From Hyphomicrobium denitrificans ATCC 51888 (lineage in GTDB: Bacteria; Pseudomonadota; Alphaproteobacteria; Rhizobiales; Hyphomicrobiaceae), in contig NC_014313.1 of the NCBI RefSeq assembly GCF_000143145.1, positions 2,542,001 through 2,606,000 on the forward strand: 64,000 bases of DNA, read 5' to 3'. The position numbers were made by a program, and so were the translations under genes. Below the pieces are notes generated by a model. The model ran no database searches and was not told where the DNA came from. It saw nothing but the letters and a program-made list of their open reading frames with translations. Position 1 is the first letter of the stretch, and the number at the start of each line of letters is the position of its first letter. Below are positions 8,371-17,565 of this stretch, piece by piece.

Positions 8371-8790
8371 TCAATCGAAATCGACTTTGCGGCTGCGCAT
8401 TTTCTTGACCTTGCCGCGCGCGGTTTTGGAATTGACGCGCTCCTCGCGCGCACCGCGTGACGGCTTGGTTTTGATGCGCGGTTTGGGACGTTCGAGCGCC
8501 TCGACGATCAGTTCCTGCAGACGCGCACGCGCATCGGACCGGTTCTGATCCTGGCTTCGAAAACGATCGGCCTGGATGACGAGGATGCCTTCGGTCGTCA
8601 GGCGACGCCCGGCGAGACGCTTCAGCTTGCCGCGCGCGAAATCCGGGATCGAGCGGTTGGCCGCGAGATTGAAGCGCAATTCGACTGCGGTCGAAACCTT
8701 GTTGACGTTCTGTCCGCCAGGTCCCGAGGCGCGAATGAAACGTTCCTCGATCTCGGCTTCGTCGATCTCCAGCGCCGGTGTAATGCGCAC
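8371..8790 (-). CDS. arfB: Alternative ribosome-rescue factor ArfB (YaeJ)
   Basis: This 139-residue release-factor-like hydrolase contains the GGQ motif in RASGPGGQNVNKVSTAVELRF (residues ~20-40) and a Lys/Arg-rich C-terminal tail (KTKPSRGAREERVNSK...KKMRSRKVDFD), which inserts in the empty mRNA channel of stalled ribosomes. Length equals the family norm. It lacks the codon-recognition domain of RF1/RF2. The gene ends 150 bases from tRNA-Met on the opposite strand. Confidence 0.95.
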   Translation of the reverse strand: MRITPALEIDEAEIEERFIRASGPGGQNVNKVSTAVELRFNLAANRSIPDFARGKLKRLAGRRLTTEGILVIQADRFRSQDQNRSDARARLQELIVEALERPKPRIKTKPSRGAREERVNSKTARGKVKKMRSRKVDFD

Positions 8791-8882
8791 GCTACGCCCC
8801 CTCGACCGCCGCAGCGACCGTCAGACCGTCAGCATCAGGACCGCCGACACTCGCAATCACACACGTCGCAACGTGCATCTCG

Positions 8883-10499
8883 TCACCTCTTCGAGCGCCA
8901 GCGCTTCATGTCTTTGACGATCTCCCGCGCGGCGTTCATGCCCGGCACGCCGGTGACACCGCCTCCCGGATGTGCGCCGGACCCGCACAGATAAAGGCCC
9001 GGCAGCGGCATCCGGTAATTGCCATAGCCCAGAACGGGGCGCGCCGAAAAGAGCTGCCCGAGGCCGAGCTGTCCATGAAAGATGTCGCCGTCGACGAGGC
9101 CGAAGCGTTGTTCGAGATCGAGCGGTGAAAGCACCTGGCGGCCCACTACGGAAGATTTGAAATTCGGTGCATGCCGCGTCACCGTCTCGATGACGAGATC
9201 GGCGAAGGCTTCTCTCTCGTGCGCATTCGTCCAGCTTCGACCGTCGGGCAGCTTCGGCGCGACGTGCTGCACGAAGAGGCTCGCGACGTGGCGTCCGGGC
9301 GGCGCGAGCGATGGATCGAACGTTGACGATATCAGCATTTCGACGACCGGCTCGCGCGACCAGCCATACGTGCGGGCGTCGAGATAGGCACGTTCGAGAT
9401 AGGAAAGCGTCGGACCGATGACGATGCCGGAGCCGTGATGCGGACCCAAATCTTTCCCTGGCCTGCTCGTGAAATCCGGAAGTTCCGCGAGCGCCACGTT
9501 CATCCTGAACGTTCCAGATCCTGTCTTGATCGCGAGAAACGTTTCGCGCGTTTCGGGATCGACATCGCCGGCTGCGATGAGATCGCGGAAGAGAAGCTTC
9601 GGTCCGACATTGGCCGCGACTGCGCGCGCTTTCACGATCTCGCCTGACTTCAGCACGAGTCCCGCCGCACGTCCTCTTTCGACAAGCACGCGTTCGACCG
9701 GTGCATTGACGCGAATGATCGCGCCTCGCGATTGCGCCGCCCGCGCCATCGCCTGCGTGATGGCGCCCATGCCGCCCTTTGCGTGACCCCAACGTCCGGG
9801 CTTGCCGTTCACTTCTCCGAAGCAGTGATGCAGCAGCACGTAGGCCGTGCCCGGCGTCGATGGCGCGGCATAGGCGCCGACGATACCGTCGAAGGCAAAC
9901 GCCGCTTTAACGGTTTCATTCTCGAAGCGGCGATCGAGAAAATCGGCGGCGCTTGCCGTGAACAATTCGAGCAGGAGACGTTGATCGGCAAGCGACAGAT
10001 TGAGAACCCGACGGCCGATCGTTCCGGCCTTGATCAATTCGAGAATGCCGCCGCCAGCGTTCGGCGGCGTGCGTGTGATGAGGTCGCGCAAGACGTCGAC
10101 CGCGCGTGTGAGTTCGTTGTCGTAGGACTCGAGCCGGTCTGCATCCTTCGATGAGAAAGATGCGAATGCGTTGCGGCGCGCGACTGGATCGTACGGCACA
10201 AGCAGCGACCGCGTATCGTCCACGGGCCAGAAATTCGCGGCAGGGCGTTCGATGATTTCAAGGCCATGCCGATGCAGATCGAGATCGGCGATGACTTTTG
10301 GATTGAGTAGGCTGACGGTGTACGAGGCGACTGAGTTAGAAAACCCCGGAGCAAATTCCTCGGTCACGGCGGCGCCGCCCACAACGCCATTGCGCTCGAG
10401 AACGACGACTCGCAATCCCGCGCCTGCGAGATAGGCCGCGCTGGTCAAACCATTGTGACCGGCGCCGATTATCGCGACGTCAAAAATGTCGGGGATCAT
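8883..10499 (-). CDS. Phytoene-dehydrogenase-like FAD-dependent oxidoreductase
   Basis: This 538-residue flavoprotein begins with the dinucleotide-binding motif AIIGAGHNGLTSAAYLAGAGL and an ERN/VVGGAA segment typical of the CrtI/PYROXD2 group. It ends with a second FAD-binding region (GLYLCGSGAHPGGGVTGVPGMNAAREI). The family oxidises or isomerises hydrophobic substrates, but carotenoid genes are absent here, so the PYROXD2-like subgroup of unknown substrate is more likely than a true carotenoid desaturase. It is monocistronic, with no close neighbour on its strand. Confidence 0.9.
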   Translation of the reverse strand: MIPDIFDVAIIGAGHNGLTSAAYLAGAGLRVVVLERNGVVGGAAVTEEFAPGFSNSVASYTVSLLNPKVIADLDLHRHGLEIIERPAANFWPVDDTRSLLVPYDPVARRNAFASFSSKDADRLESYDNELTRAVDVLRDLITRTPPNAGGGILELIKAGTIGRRVLNLSLADQRLLLELFTASAADFLDRRFENETVKAAFAFDGIVGAYAAPSTPGTAYVLLHHCFGEVNGKPGRWGHAKGGMGAITQAMARAAQSRGAIIRVNAPVERVLVERGRAAGLVLKSGEIVKARAVAANVGPKLLFRDLIAAGDVDPETRETFLAIKTGSGTFRMNVALAELPDFTSRPGKDLGPHHGSGIVIGPTLSYLERAYLDARTYGWSREPVVEMLISSTFDPSLAPPGRHVASLFVQHVAPKLPDGRSWTNAHEREAFADLVIETVTRHAPNFKSSVVGRQVLSPLDLEQRFGLVDGDIFHGQLGLGQLFSARPVLGYGNYRMPLPGLYLCGSGAHPGGGVTGVPGMNAAREIVKDMKRWRSKR

Positions 10500-10758
10500 T
10501 AATTGTACCCAAGCTGATGAATTCCAGAATCTGCGTTAGGCTTGCTTGGTGATTCGCCTCCGAATTGGAAACAACCACCATCGGAGAGCGTTAAACCCAA
10601 AGTAGAGACAAGTGCGCCGGTTTTTTTCAATAGAGACAACGTCTCGTACAATTTGTTCGTGAGTTTTAACCAGCAGTTTATCGCGCGTTCCTAGCTTAGT
10701 TAAAAAACTCAAGCTAATCGGGGATCGGGCTCTGGCTGCAAATGGAGCACACGCGAAA

Positions 10759-11010
10759 ATGCGAGCCGTCGTGACAAGTGCAGTTGCGAGATTTGCGCCG
10801 GAGAAACGGCAGCAGGTCAGCCGTGCACAACTGATCGGGCTTGCCGTCGCTTCGATCGTGCCCGCAGCGGTATGGTGCGTGCTGATCAATGTCGTCGCGA
10901 TGTGGATCAGCGGTCCGCTTTCGGCTCTCACGACCGCTATTATCGGCGTCACGATTGCGGTGTTCCTCGCTATCGTGTGCGCGCCGTTGATCCTGCGAGA
11001 TCGCAACTAG
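10759..11010 (+). CDS. Small two-helix membrane protein
   Basis: This 83-residue ORF encodes a basic N-terminus and two hydrophobic segments (~25-50 and ~55-77) separated by a short loop, with a basic C-terminal RDRN. GGAG precedes the ATG by 11 bases. Codon use matches the neighbours. The product is probably an inner-membrane protein of unknown function. It converges on the next gene. Confidence 0.6.
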   Translation: MRAVVTSAVARFAPEKRQQVSRAQLIGLAVASIVPAAVWCVLINVVAMWISGPLSALTTAIIGVTIAVFLAIVCAPLILRDRN

Positions 11011-11035
11011 GCTTCCAGCTTTCCATCCCTGAAGC

Positions 11036-11314
11036 TTACGTACCGTTCCAATCGCACTGGAGCTGACGGCAGAGCCGGCGTTTCTTTCCACCGACAATCG
11101 AACACGGTGCGGGGACGAATTCGCACTTGCGACAGGAATAGGATGAGACGCAGCCGCGCCAGCTTCCGCCCTTGCGGAAGTTGCATGTGAGAATTGTCTG
11201 GCAGTCGCGGTTGGGATTGATGGCGCCGCCCGGGCCTTCCTGAGCGCGCAAGCCTCCGCCGCCGAACGAGACGGCCACGAAGGCGAGCATTACAGCAGAC
11301 AGGACTTTCGACAT
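11036..11314 (-). CDS. Small secreted cysteine-rich protein
   Basis: The chosen ATG at 11314 opens on a signal peptide (MSKVLSAVMLAFVAVSFGGG). The mature part is ~68 residues and contains eight cysteines (DCQTILTC, GCVSSYSCRKC, APCS, LCRQLQC), enough for four disulfides in the periplasm. The protein is basic. I do not recognise the family. An in-frame start at 11338 would put charged residues ahead of the signal peptide. Confidence 0.65.
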   Translation of the reverse strand: MSKVLSAVMLAFVAVSFGGGGLRAQEGPGGAINPNRDCQTILTCNFRKGGSWRGCVSSYSCRKCEFVPAPCSIVGGKKRRLCRQLQCDWNGT

Positions 11315-11402
11315 CCGAGCACCGCCCGTTGCACACATGGACCGAGCATCGGCCCATATGAGCGACTGTGCAAGATGGCGACGGGTGAAAACGGGCGCGT
11401 GG

Positions 11403-12299
11403 TTACTCGGCCGCTACGCGCTTCTTCGGTTTCACGAGCTCCGTGTAATCATTGAGCAACGTTTCGGTGATCTTGCCCGGCTTGTAGTGATGCTCGCCGA
11501 TCTCGGACACCGGCGTGATTTCCGCCGCCGTGCCAGTGATGAAGCATTCGGTAAAGCTGCCGAGTTCCTCGGGCATGATGGCGCGCGCGATGACCTCGAT
11601 GCCTCGCGCCTTCGCGAGGTCGATGACGGTGCGGCGCGTGATGCCGTCGAGGAAGCAGTCCGGCTCAGGCGTGTGGATGACGCCGTCTTTGATCAGGAAG
11701 ACGTTGGCGCCGGTGCACTCGGCAACGCGGCCGCGGTAGTCGAGCATCAGCGCGTCGGAATATCCCGCACGCTCGGCGCGGTGCTTCTCGATGGTGCAGA
11801 TCATGTAAAGACCGGCGGCTTTGGCTTTCGCAGGCGCGCAGGCCGGATCGGGACGGCGGTATTGCGCATGCGTGATGCGGATGCCTTTGAGGCGCTGCTC
11901 CATTGGGAAATACGATCCCCAATTCCACGCTGCGACCATCAGATGAATCTTGGTCTGGCGGGCGGAAACGCCCATCTGCTCGCTGCCGCGCCAGGCGAGC
12001 GGCCGGACGTAGCAATCGGACAGCTTGTTGGCTGCGACGGTATCGCGGCAGGCCTGATCGATTTCGGCGACCGAATAGGGAATGTCGAAATCCAGGATCT
12101 TGGCGCTTTCGACGAGGCGCTCGGAATGCTCGGTGAGCTTGAAGATTTCACCCTCATATGAACGCTCGCCCTCGAAGACCGCGCTGGCGTAATGCAGGGC
12201 ATGGGTCAGGACGTGGACCTTGACGTCGCGCCAGGGGAGCAAAGCCCCATCCATCCAGATCAGCCCATCGCGATCGTGATAAGGAACGAGGTCGGCCAT
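11403..12299 (-). CDS. ilvE: Branched-chain amino-acid aminotransferase
   Basis: This 298-residue fold-type IV PLP enzyme transfers amino groups between glutamate and Leu, Ile and Val. The PLP lysine is Lys160 in PAKAKAAGLY, and the downstream AERAGYSDALMLD...VAECTGANVFLIKDG block is the class signature. Length is typical of IlvE. It is divergent from the petP-petR operon across ~200 bases and stands alone. Confidence 0.95.
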   Translation of the reverse strand: MADLVPYHDRDGLIWMDGALLPWRDVKVHVLTHALHYASAVFEGERSYEGEIFKLTEHSERLVESAKILDFDIPYSVAEIDQACRDTVAANKLSDCYVRPLAWRGSEQMGVSARQTKIHLMVAAWNWGSYFPMEQRLKGIRITHAQYRRPDPACAPAKAKAAGLYMICTIEKHRAERAGYSDALMLDYRGRVAECTGANVFLIKDGVIHTPEPDCFLDGITRRTVIDLAKARGIEVIARAIMPEELGSFTECFITGTAAEITPVSEIGEHHYKPGKITETLLNDYTELVKPKKRVAAE

Positions 12300-12502
12300 G
12301 CCCGTCAGAGTCCTTCGCTGGTTATTATCGTTTGGCGGAATCGCGGCGCTATCGTCTGTTCCGCGGCCTCGTGGCGTGCGGCGGCTGCCCGATCGTTTGG
12401 AAGACGCTTAGTCCTTGGGCGCGTCGCTCGCAAGGGCACAAGACCTGCTGCTATCCCGCGATTTGGCTTGAAACAGAATACGATTGGGACCAATAAGTCA
12501 AC

Positions 12503-13084
12503 ATGACTGACATAAATTCTGAAGGCATCGCTGCCCGTCGCGCAAAAGCCCGGGGCTCAGCCGGCGCCCCCCCTGACGGCGGGGCGCAAGGCATCGACCC
12601 CGAGATCATTTCCTGCGTGGAATTGTTCTACTTCGCCTACCGCGATTTCACCCGCGACCCCGACACGATGCTGGAACAGTACGGCTTCGGCCGGGCGCAT
12701 CATCGGGTGCTGCATTTCATTCATCGCAATCCCGGCCTGAAAGTCGCGGAATTGCTGGATATTCTGAAGATCACCAAGCAGTCGCTGGCGCGCGTTCTGA
12801 AGCAGCTCATCGACGAGGGCTTCGTCATTCAGCGCGCCGGCAGCGAGGATCGGCGGGAGCGGCGGCTTTATCTGTCGGCGAAAGGCACGCGCTTGACCGA
12901 TAAACTGACACAAATTCAGGTCAAACGCGTTGCCGAAGCGCTCGCGACGCTTGGTCCCGGAGCGGATCAACTCGCGCGCAAGTTCCTTTTCGCTATGATT
13001 ACCGAAAAGGATCGCCCGCTCGTTGAAGTTTTGATCAAAGGCCCGCACGCCGACATTGCGGCGGAAACCGAAAGCCACGGATGA
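12503..13084 (+). CDS. petP: MarR-family regulator, PetP-like
   Basis: This 193-residue winged-helix protein has a low-complexity N-terminal ~30 residues, then the MarR core: FYFAYRDFTRDPD, the helix-turn-helix HHRVLHFIHRNPGLKVAELLDILKITKQ, and the wing EDRRERRLYLS. Core and gene order (followed by an OmpR-type regulator) match PetP of Rhodobacter capsulatus, required together with PetR for cytochrome bc1 expression. It overlaps or abuts the next gene. The symbol rests on this context and would need direct comparison. Confidence 0.72.
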   Translation: MTDINSEGIAARRAKARGSAGAPPDGGAQGIDPEIISCVELFYFAYRDFTRDPDTMLEQYGFGRAHHRVLHFIHRNPGLKVAELLDILKITKQSLARVLKQLIDEGFVIQRAGSEDRRERRLYLSAKGTRLTDKLTQIQVKRVAEALATLGPGADQLARKFLFAMITEKDRPLVEVLIKGPHADIAAETESHG

Positions 13085-13095
13085 GAGGTGCAGTT

Positions 13096-13797
13096 ATGCA
13101 GGATCGCGCCGAACTGCTTGCTGATAACGCTCCCCACATTCTCGTCGTCGACGACGACCAGAAGATCAGAGCCTTGCTCGGGCGTTTTCTGAAGAGCAAC
13201 GGATTCCGCGTCACCGAAGCTCAGGATGCCGCCGCAGCGCGTTCGTTCATGCGCGGGCTTTCGTTCGACCTGGTGCTGCTCGACGTGATGATGCCCGGCG
13301 AATGCGGCCTGACCCTTGCGCGCGATCTCAAGGCGACCCGCCCCGTTCCGATCTGCATGCTGACGGCGCTCGCCGATGCGGAGGATCGCATCTCGGGTCT
13401 CGAAGCCGGCGTCGACGATTATGTCTCGAAGCCGTTCGAACCGCGCGAGTTGCTGCTTCGACTGCGCAACATTCTTCGGCGCGGCCAGACGCCTACCGCG
13501 ACGCGAGACGAGATCCGCATGGGCGGCTGCGTGTTCAACACGACGCGCGGCGAACTCCGGCGCGACGACGATACGATCAAGCTGACCGAGCGCGAGCGCG
13601 ACCTGTTGCGGCTGTTTGCCCAGCGCATCGGCGTCGCCGTTCCCAGGCATGAGCTTTCGAGCGACGACAGCACGGGCAGCGAACGCGCGATCGATGTGCA
13701 AATCAACCGTCTTCGTCGCAAGATCGAGGCCGACCCATCGAACCCGGTCTATCTGCAAACGGTTCGCGGCAAGGGCTATATTCTTTATACCGATTGA
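13096..13797 (+). CDS. petR: OmpR-family response regulator, PetR-like
   Basis: This 233-residue regulator has a receiver domain (phospho-acceptor Asp in LVLLDVMMPGE, Lys in VSKPFEPRE) and a C-terminal winged helix (LTERERDLLRLFAQR, AIDVQINRLRRKIE, VRGKGYILY). I prefer the ATG at 13096 because GAGAGG precedes it by 7 bases; the ATG at 13081 overlaps the stop of petP (ATGA). It is encoded between a MarR protein and a histidine kinase. The order matches the PetP-PetR pair, plus a kinase that is its likely partner. Confidence 0.82.
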   Translation: MQDRAELLADNAPHILVVDDDQKIRALLGRFLKSNGFRVTEAQDAAAARSFMRGLSFDLVLLDVMMPGECGLTLARDLKATRPVPICMLTALADAEDRISGLEAGVDDYVSKPFEPRELLLRLRNILRRGQTPTATRDEIRMGGCVFNTTRGELRRDDDTIKLTERERDLLRLFAQRIGVAVPRHELSSDDSTGSERAIDVQINRLRRKIEADPSNPVYLQTVRGKGYILYTD

Positions 13798-13846
13798 CGC
13801 GTGATGCGCTTCGTCGTCTCCAAAGCATAGGCAAATCGAAACGGCG

Positions 13847-15262
13847 ATGGCGGTTATCAACGAAACGACGCCCGACTCCCAAAAGGACCTGTCGCTCTAC
13901 CGGCGCATCCGCGAGCATCCCCATGTCCTGCGTCTCACCAACATTGCCGGTGAGATGCTGCCGAAAGGGCTTTATGCGCGGGCGCTGCTGATCATCATCA
14001 CGCCCATCGTCGTGCTCGAAGGCGTCATCGCGTTCGCGTTCATGGAACGCCATTGGCAGGCTGTCACGCGACGTCTTTCGGAGGCGACGGCGCGCGATAT
14101 CGCGGCGTTGATCGATGTCTACAGCGATCTGCCGAAAGCCGACAACGCGCAGAAAATCGTCGATCTCGCGCGCGACAGGCTGAACCTCAAAATGGAAATC
14201 CTGCCGCCGGGGGATCTGCCGCCGCCCGGACCGAAGCCGTTTTTCCGTCTGCTCGACAAGGCTCTGTCGAATGAGCTTCGAAAGCATGTGCAGCTGCCGT
14301 TCTGGATTGATACCGTCGGGGAATCCCAGAACGTCGAAATCCGCGTCAAGCGCGACGACGCCATCCTGCGCTTCGTCGCGACGCGCAGCCAGACGTATGC
14401 TTCGAACTCGCACATCTTCCTGCTGTGGATGGTCGGATCGTCGGTCATTCTGCTGACCGTTGCGATCCTGTTCCTTCGCAACCAGATCCGTCCGATTCTG
14501 CGTCTCGCCGATGCGGCCGACGCATTCGGCAAGGGGCGCGCGATCTCGGAAGACTTCAAGCCGCGTGGCGCGCGCGAAGTCCGGCAGGCCGCCGTCGCGT
14601 TTCTGCAAATGCGCGACCGCATCAAGCAGCACGTCGAGCAGCGCACGACCATGCTGGCCGGCGTCAGTCACGATCTCCGAACGGTGTTGACGCGATTCAA
14701 GCTGGAACTCGCGCTGCTCGAGGATACGCCGGAAACGCGCGCGCTCTCGACCGACGTCAACGAGATGCAGCACATGCTCGAGGATTACCTCGCCTTCTCG
14801 AAGGGCGACGGCGGCGAGGAGGCGAAGCCGACGGATCTGCCGGAGCTACTGCAGGAGATCGTCGACGAAGCTTCGATCTACGCGGCGACCATCGATCTCA
14901 AGGTGCGCAAGAGCAAGGGCGATATCGTGCTGCCGCTGAAGCGACAGGCCCTGAAGCGCGCGATCACGAACCTCGTCACCAACGCCGCACGGTTCGGCGA
15001 TCACATCATCATCCGCGTCGCGCCCGAGGGGCAGTGGGTGCGGATCGAAGTCGACGACAATGGTCCCGGCATTCCGGAGTCGGAGCGCGAGAACGTGTTC
15101 CGGCCGTTCTACCGGCTCGACCACGCGCGCAATCAGGATGAAGGCAACAGCGGCCTTGGGCTCGCCATCGCGCGCGACATCGCGAAAAGCCACGGCGGCG
15201 AAATTGCGCTCGGGCAGAGCTCAATCGGCGGACTACGCGCGATCATCTCGCTTCCACAGTAA
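13847..15262 (+). CDS. Membrane sensor histidine kinase of the EnvZ type
   Basis: This 471-residue kinase has two transmembrane helices (~45-65 and ~187-208) flanking a periplasmic domain of ~120 residues. A HAMP domain follows (~209-260). The phospho-acceptor histidine is in GVSHDLRTVLTRFKLE (~274), and an HATPase_c domain has the N-box region (ALKRAITNLVTNAARFG), DNGPGIP and GLGLAIARDIAKSHGG. It is the third gene of the operon and should phosphorylate the adjacent OmpR regulator. The signal is unknown. Confidence 0.92.
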   Translation: MAVINETTPDSQKDLSLYRRIREHPHVLRLTNIAGEMLPKGLYARALLIIITPIVVLEGVIAFAFMERHWQAVTRRLSEATARDIAALIDVYSDLPKADNAQKIVDLARDRLNLKMEILPPGDLPPPGPKPFFRLLDKALSNELRKHVQLPFWIDTVGESQNVEIRVKRDDAILRFVATRSQTYASNSHIFLLWMVGSSVILLTVAILFLRNQIRPILRLADAADAFGKGRAISEDFKPRGAREVRQAAVAFLQMRDRIKQHVEQRTTMLAGVSHDLRTVLTRFKLELALLEDTPETRALSTDVNEMQHMLEDYLAFSKGDGGEEAKPTDLPELLQEIVDEASIYAATIDLKVRKSKGDIVLPLKRQALKRAITNLVTNAARFGDHIIIRVAPEGQWVRIEVDDNGPGIPESERENVFRPFYRLDHARNQDEGNSGLGLAIARDIAKSHGGEIALGQSSIGGLRAIISLPQ

Positions 15263-15499
15263 TACTCTAACTAACTCAATGTCTTACGTTTCTTCACTGG
15301 CTGGAACACAGCCTTGTGAGTTGACCGTTATGTTATGATATTACACCATCAGCTTATCGGTTCTGGCGTTTCTTCGACTTCGGCAAGGTGTCCTCCAAGC
15401 CTTCAGTCTCCGGATCCGAAATCCCGATCGCCGTGGGTCGCCAGCCCATTCGGGAGAAATCGGCCGCGAACATGGATTTTGACGGACTACCCAGCCCCG

Positions 15500-16327
15500 T
15501 CAGCTTCCGAGTTCGCGGCCTCGTTTTTTTGCAGCCAGCACGGCTTCGGTCAGCAAGTCCTGCAGACCGCCCTTCTCCCGCATCAAGACCGACAAAGCCG
15601 CGGCCGTCGTTCCACCGGGCGAGGTCACGTTTTGCCGAAGCGTCGTCGGATCGGATTGCGAGCGATGCAGAAGTTCGCCCGCGCCCGAAACAGTCGCGCG
15701 CGCGAGTTGCATCGACGTCGCGGCGTCGAGACCAGCCGCCTCGCCTGCGCGCGCCAAGGTTTCGGCGAGCAAGAAGATGTAAGCCGGACCTGATCCGGAC
15801 ACGGCGGTCACGGCATCGATCAACGCTTCATCGTTCAACCAGACCACCTCGCCCGCCGCGCTCAGCAGGCTTGCGCAGAGATCCTTCTGCGCTTCGGTGA
15901 CGTGGGCGTTGCCAACGGCTCCCGTGATACCGCGACCGATGGCTGCCGGCGTGTTCGGCATGGCGCGGACGACGGCCGTTCCCGATGGCAGATGGCGCTC
16001 GAAGCTGGCGATCGACTTGCCTGCCGCGATCGACATCACGACCGTCGCCGGCCCAGCGCTTTTAGCAAGCTCGGGAAAGACCGAATCCATCGCCTGCGGC
16101 TTGACCGCGACGACGATCACGGACGGCGGCGATGGCAAGTCTTCAAGGTTCGCCACGGCGCTGAAGCCGTGCTGACGCTGCAGCTCGGCCGCGTCGCCTG
16201 CGAGATTGGGTTCCTGAACGATGACGTCGCGAGGCTGAAGCCCGCGAGCGATCCAGCCCGCGAGCAGCGCGGCGCCCATCTTGCCGGCGCCGGCGAGCAC
16301 GACCGGGCCATCCAGTTTAAAGGACAT
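15500..16327 (-). CDS. proC: Pyrroline-5-carboxylate reductase
   Basis: This 275-residue enzyme performs the last step of proline synthesis. The N-terminal Rossmann motif is VVLAGAGKMGAALLAGWIARG, and the C-terminal helical dimer domain contains the signature AVSGSGPAYIFLLAETLARAGEAAGL and the SPGGTTAAALSVL segment. It lies 33 bases downstream of the YbjN-like gene on the same strand. The two form a likely operon. Confidence 0.96.
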   Translation of the reverse strand: MSFKLDGPVVLAGAGKMGAALLAGWIARGLQPRDVIVQEPNLAGDAAELQRQHGFSAVANLEDLPSPPSVIVVAVKPQAMDSVFPELAKSAGPATVVMSIAAGKSIASFERHLPSGTAVVRAMPNTPAAIGRGITGAVGNAHVTEAQKDLCASLLSAAGEVVWLNDEALIDAVTAVSGSGPAYIFLLAETLARAGEAAGLDAATSMQLARATVSGAGELLHRSQSDPTTLRQNVTSPGGTTAAALSVLMREKGGLQDLLTEAVLAAKKRGRELGS

Positions 16328-16360
16328 AACGCGATATACCTTGGGCGAGAAACACCCGGA

Positions 16361-16858
16361 TTAAGCCTGTCCCTGCGTCTCGAACATGGTCGAAACCAGG
16401 GCTTCACGGCTCTCCTTACCCGCCCACACGACGAACTGGAAGGCCTGGTAATAGCGCTCGCAGCCTTCCAGCGCCGCTTTCAGCATGGCCTCGCACTGGG
16501 CAACCGTCGCGACCGCGCCGTTGAGCAGCAGCGCGTGGCGGAACATGACGAGGCCTTCCCGCGTCCAGAGATCGAAGTGGCCGAGCCAAAGCTGCTCGTT
16601 GATCTGCGCGACGAGCCGGTACATTTCCGTCAGGCGATTTTCCGGAACGCGGAAGTCGAAGGCGCAGGCGAGATGCAAAGCCTCGAGGTCTTCGCGCCAG
16701 TTGATCGAGATGTGATAGTCGGCCCAGGTCCCGGCAACGATGAGGGTCATTTCTTCGTCGCTGGCGCGGTCGTGTGGCCAATCATGGCCGTTCGCAAGCT
16801 GCTCGATGAGATCGATCGGATTCAGGACGCGGTCAGTTTTCTGTTCCGCAACTGCCAT
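16361..16858 (-). CDS. YbjN-domain protein
   Basis: This 165-residue soluble acidic protein matches the YbjN family typically located upstream of proC in rhizobia. Visible features are VAGTWADYHISINWREDLEALHLACAFDFRVPENRL and the C-terminal LKAALEGCERYYQAFQFVVWAGK. The fold is type III secretion chaperone-like, and the function is unproven, possibly stress-related. Start at 16858 uses MAVAEQKTDRVLNPID. Confidence 0.85.
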   Translation of the reverse strand: MAVAEQKTDRVLNPIDLIEQLANGHDWPHDRASDEEMTLIVAGTWADYHISINWREDLEALHLACAFDFRVPENRLTEMYRLVAQINEQLWLGHFDLWTREGLVMFRHALLLNGAVATVAQCEAMLKAALEGCERYYQAFQFVVWAGKESREALVSTMFETQGQA

Positions 16859-17123
16859 GTGTATCGATCTCCAGTCTGCCGCGAGACGAATGGGTTTTGC
16901 GAAACGGCTCTATCAAATCAGCAAATTCGCCGTTTTTCGCTGCGCCGGACAAAACCAGACGGCTCGACGAGTCGCAAGCTGACGCCTTTGGCGCGCGAAC
17001 CTTGTCCACGGTGAAAGTGGCGAAGCGCGGGCATATGCGCGTCTGCAATGCGTGTCGCGCAGTGAACTGTAGAAAACGCCGTCTAATCTGTGGATGCAGC
17101 GGAGCGCCGAACGGCGGGATGCG

Positions 17124-17387
17124 TCAGACCGTCTTCGGCTTGGCGATCGCGGCTTCGAGCGCGGCGATGCGGGCGGCGAGCGCTTCGTTCTCCTGACGCG
17201 CCTTTTGCGCCATTTCGCGCACGGCCTCGAAATCCTCACGCGTCACGACATTCATGTCGCGAAGAAACTTCTCGGCCTGCCCCTTGATCACGGTTTCCGT
17301 CTCGCGCCGGACGCCCTCTGCCGCACCAGCGGCTTCCGTCATCAGCTTGGCAAAGTCGTCGAACAGTTTGTTTGTCGTCTGGGTCAT
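17124..17387 (-). CDS. ubiK: Ubiquinone biosynthesis accessory factor UbiK
   Basis: This 87-residue all-helical protein ends in a coiled coil (FEAVREMAQKARQENEALAARIAALEA), the BMFP/UbiK signature. The N-terminal helix (NKLFDDFAKLMTEAAGAAEGVRRE) is the amphipathic membrane-binding part. UbiK works with UbiJ in aerobic ubiquinone synthesis. The start at 17387 (MTQTTNKLF) is chosen over 17417. It is divergent from lgt. Confidence 0.88.
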   Translation of the reverse strand: MTQTTNKLFDDFAKLMTEAAGAAEGVRRETETVIKGQAEKFLRDMNVVTREDFEAVREMAQKARQENEALAARIAALEAAIAKPKTV

Positions 17388-17565
17388 ATCGGGTCTCAAA
17401 GACTTCAGGGCTCGCATCGACTATGGCCATTGCGGGTGCGGACCGCAAGAGAGCGGATATCCGTGGCAGCCGCAGGGCCTTGGCCGTGCTTGACATTAAC
17501 CCTGCCTTCCCAAACAACCTCGGCGGGCTTGTTCATGAAGGGCCGGACCTGATTTTGGAGCATCG

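Noticed and set aside
15263..15499. Possible small gene between the kinase and proC
   Set aside because: Only antisense/shadow ORFs and no ribosome-binding site; treated as intergenic.
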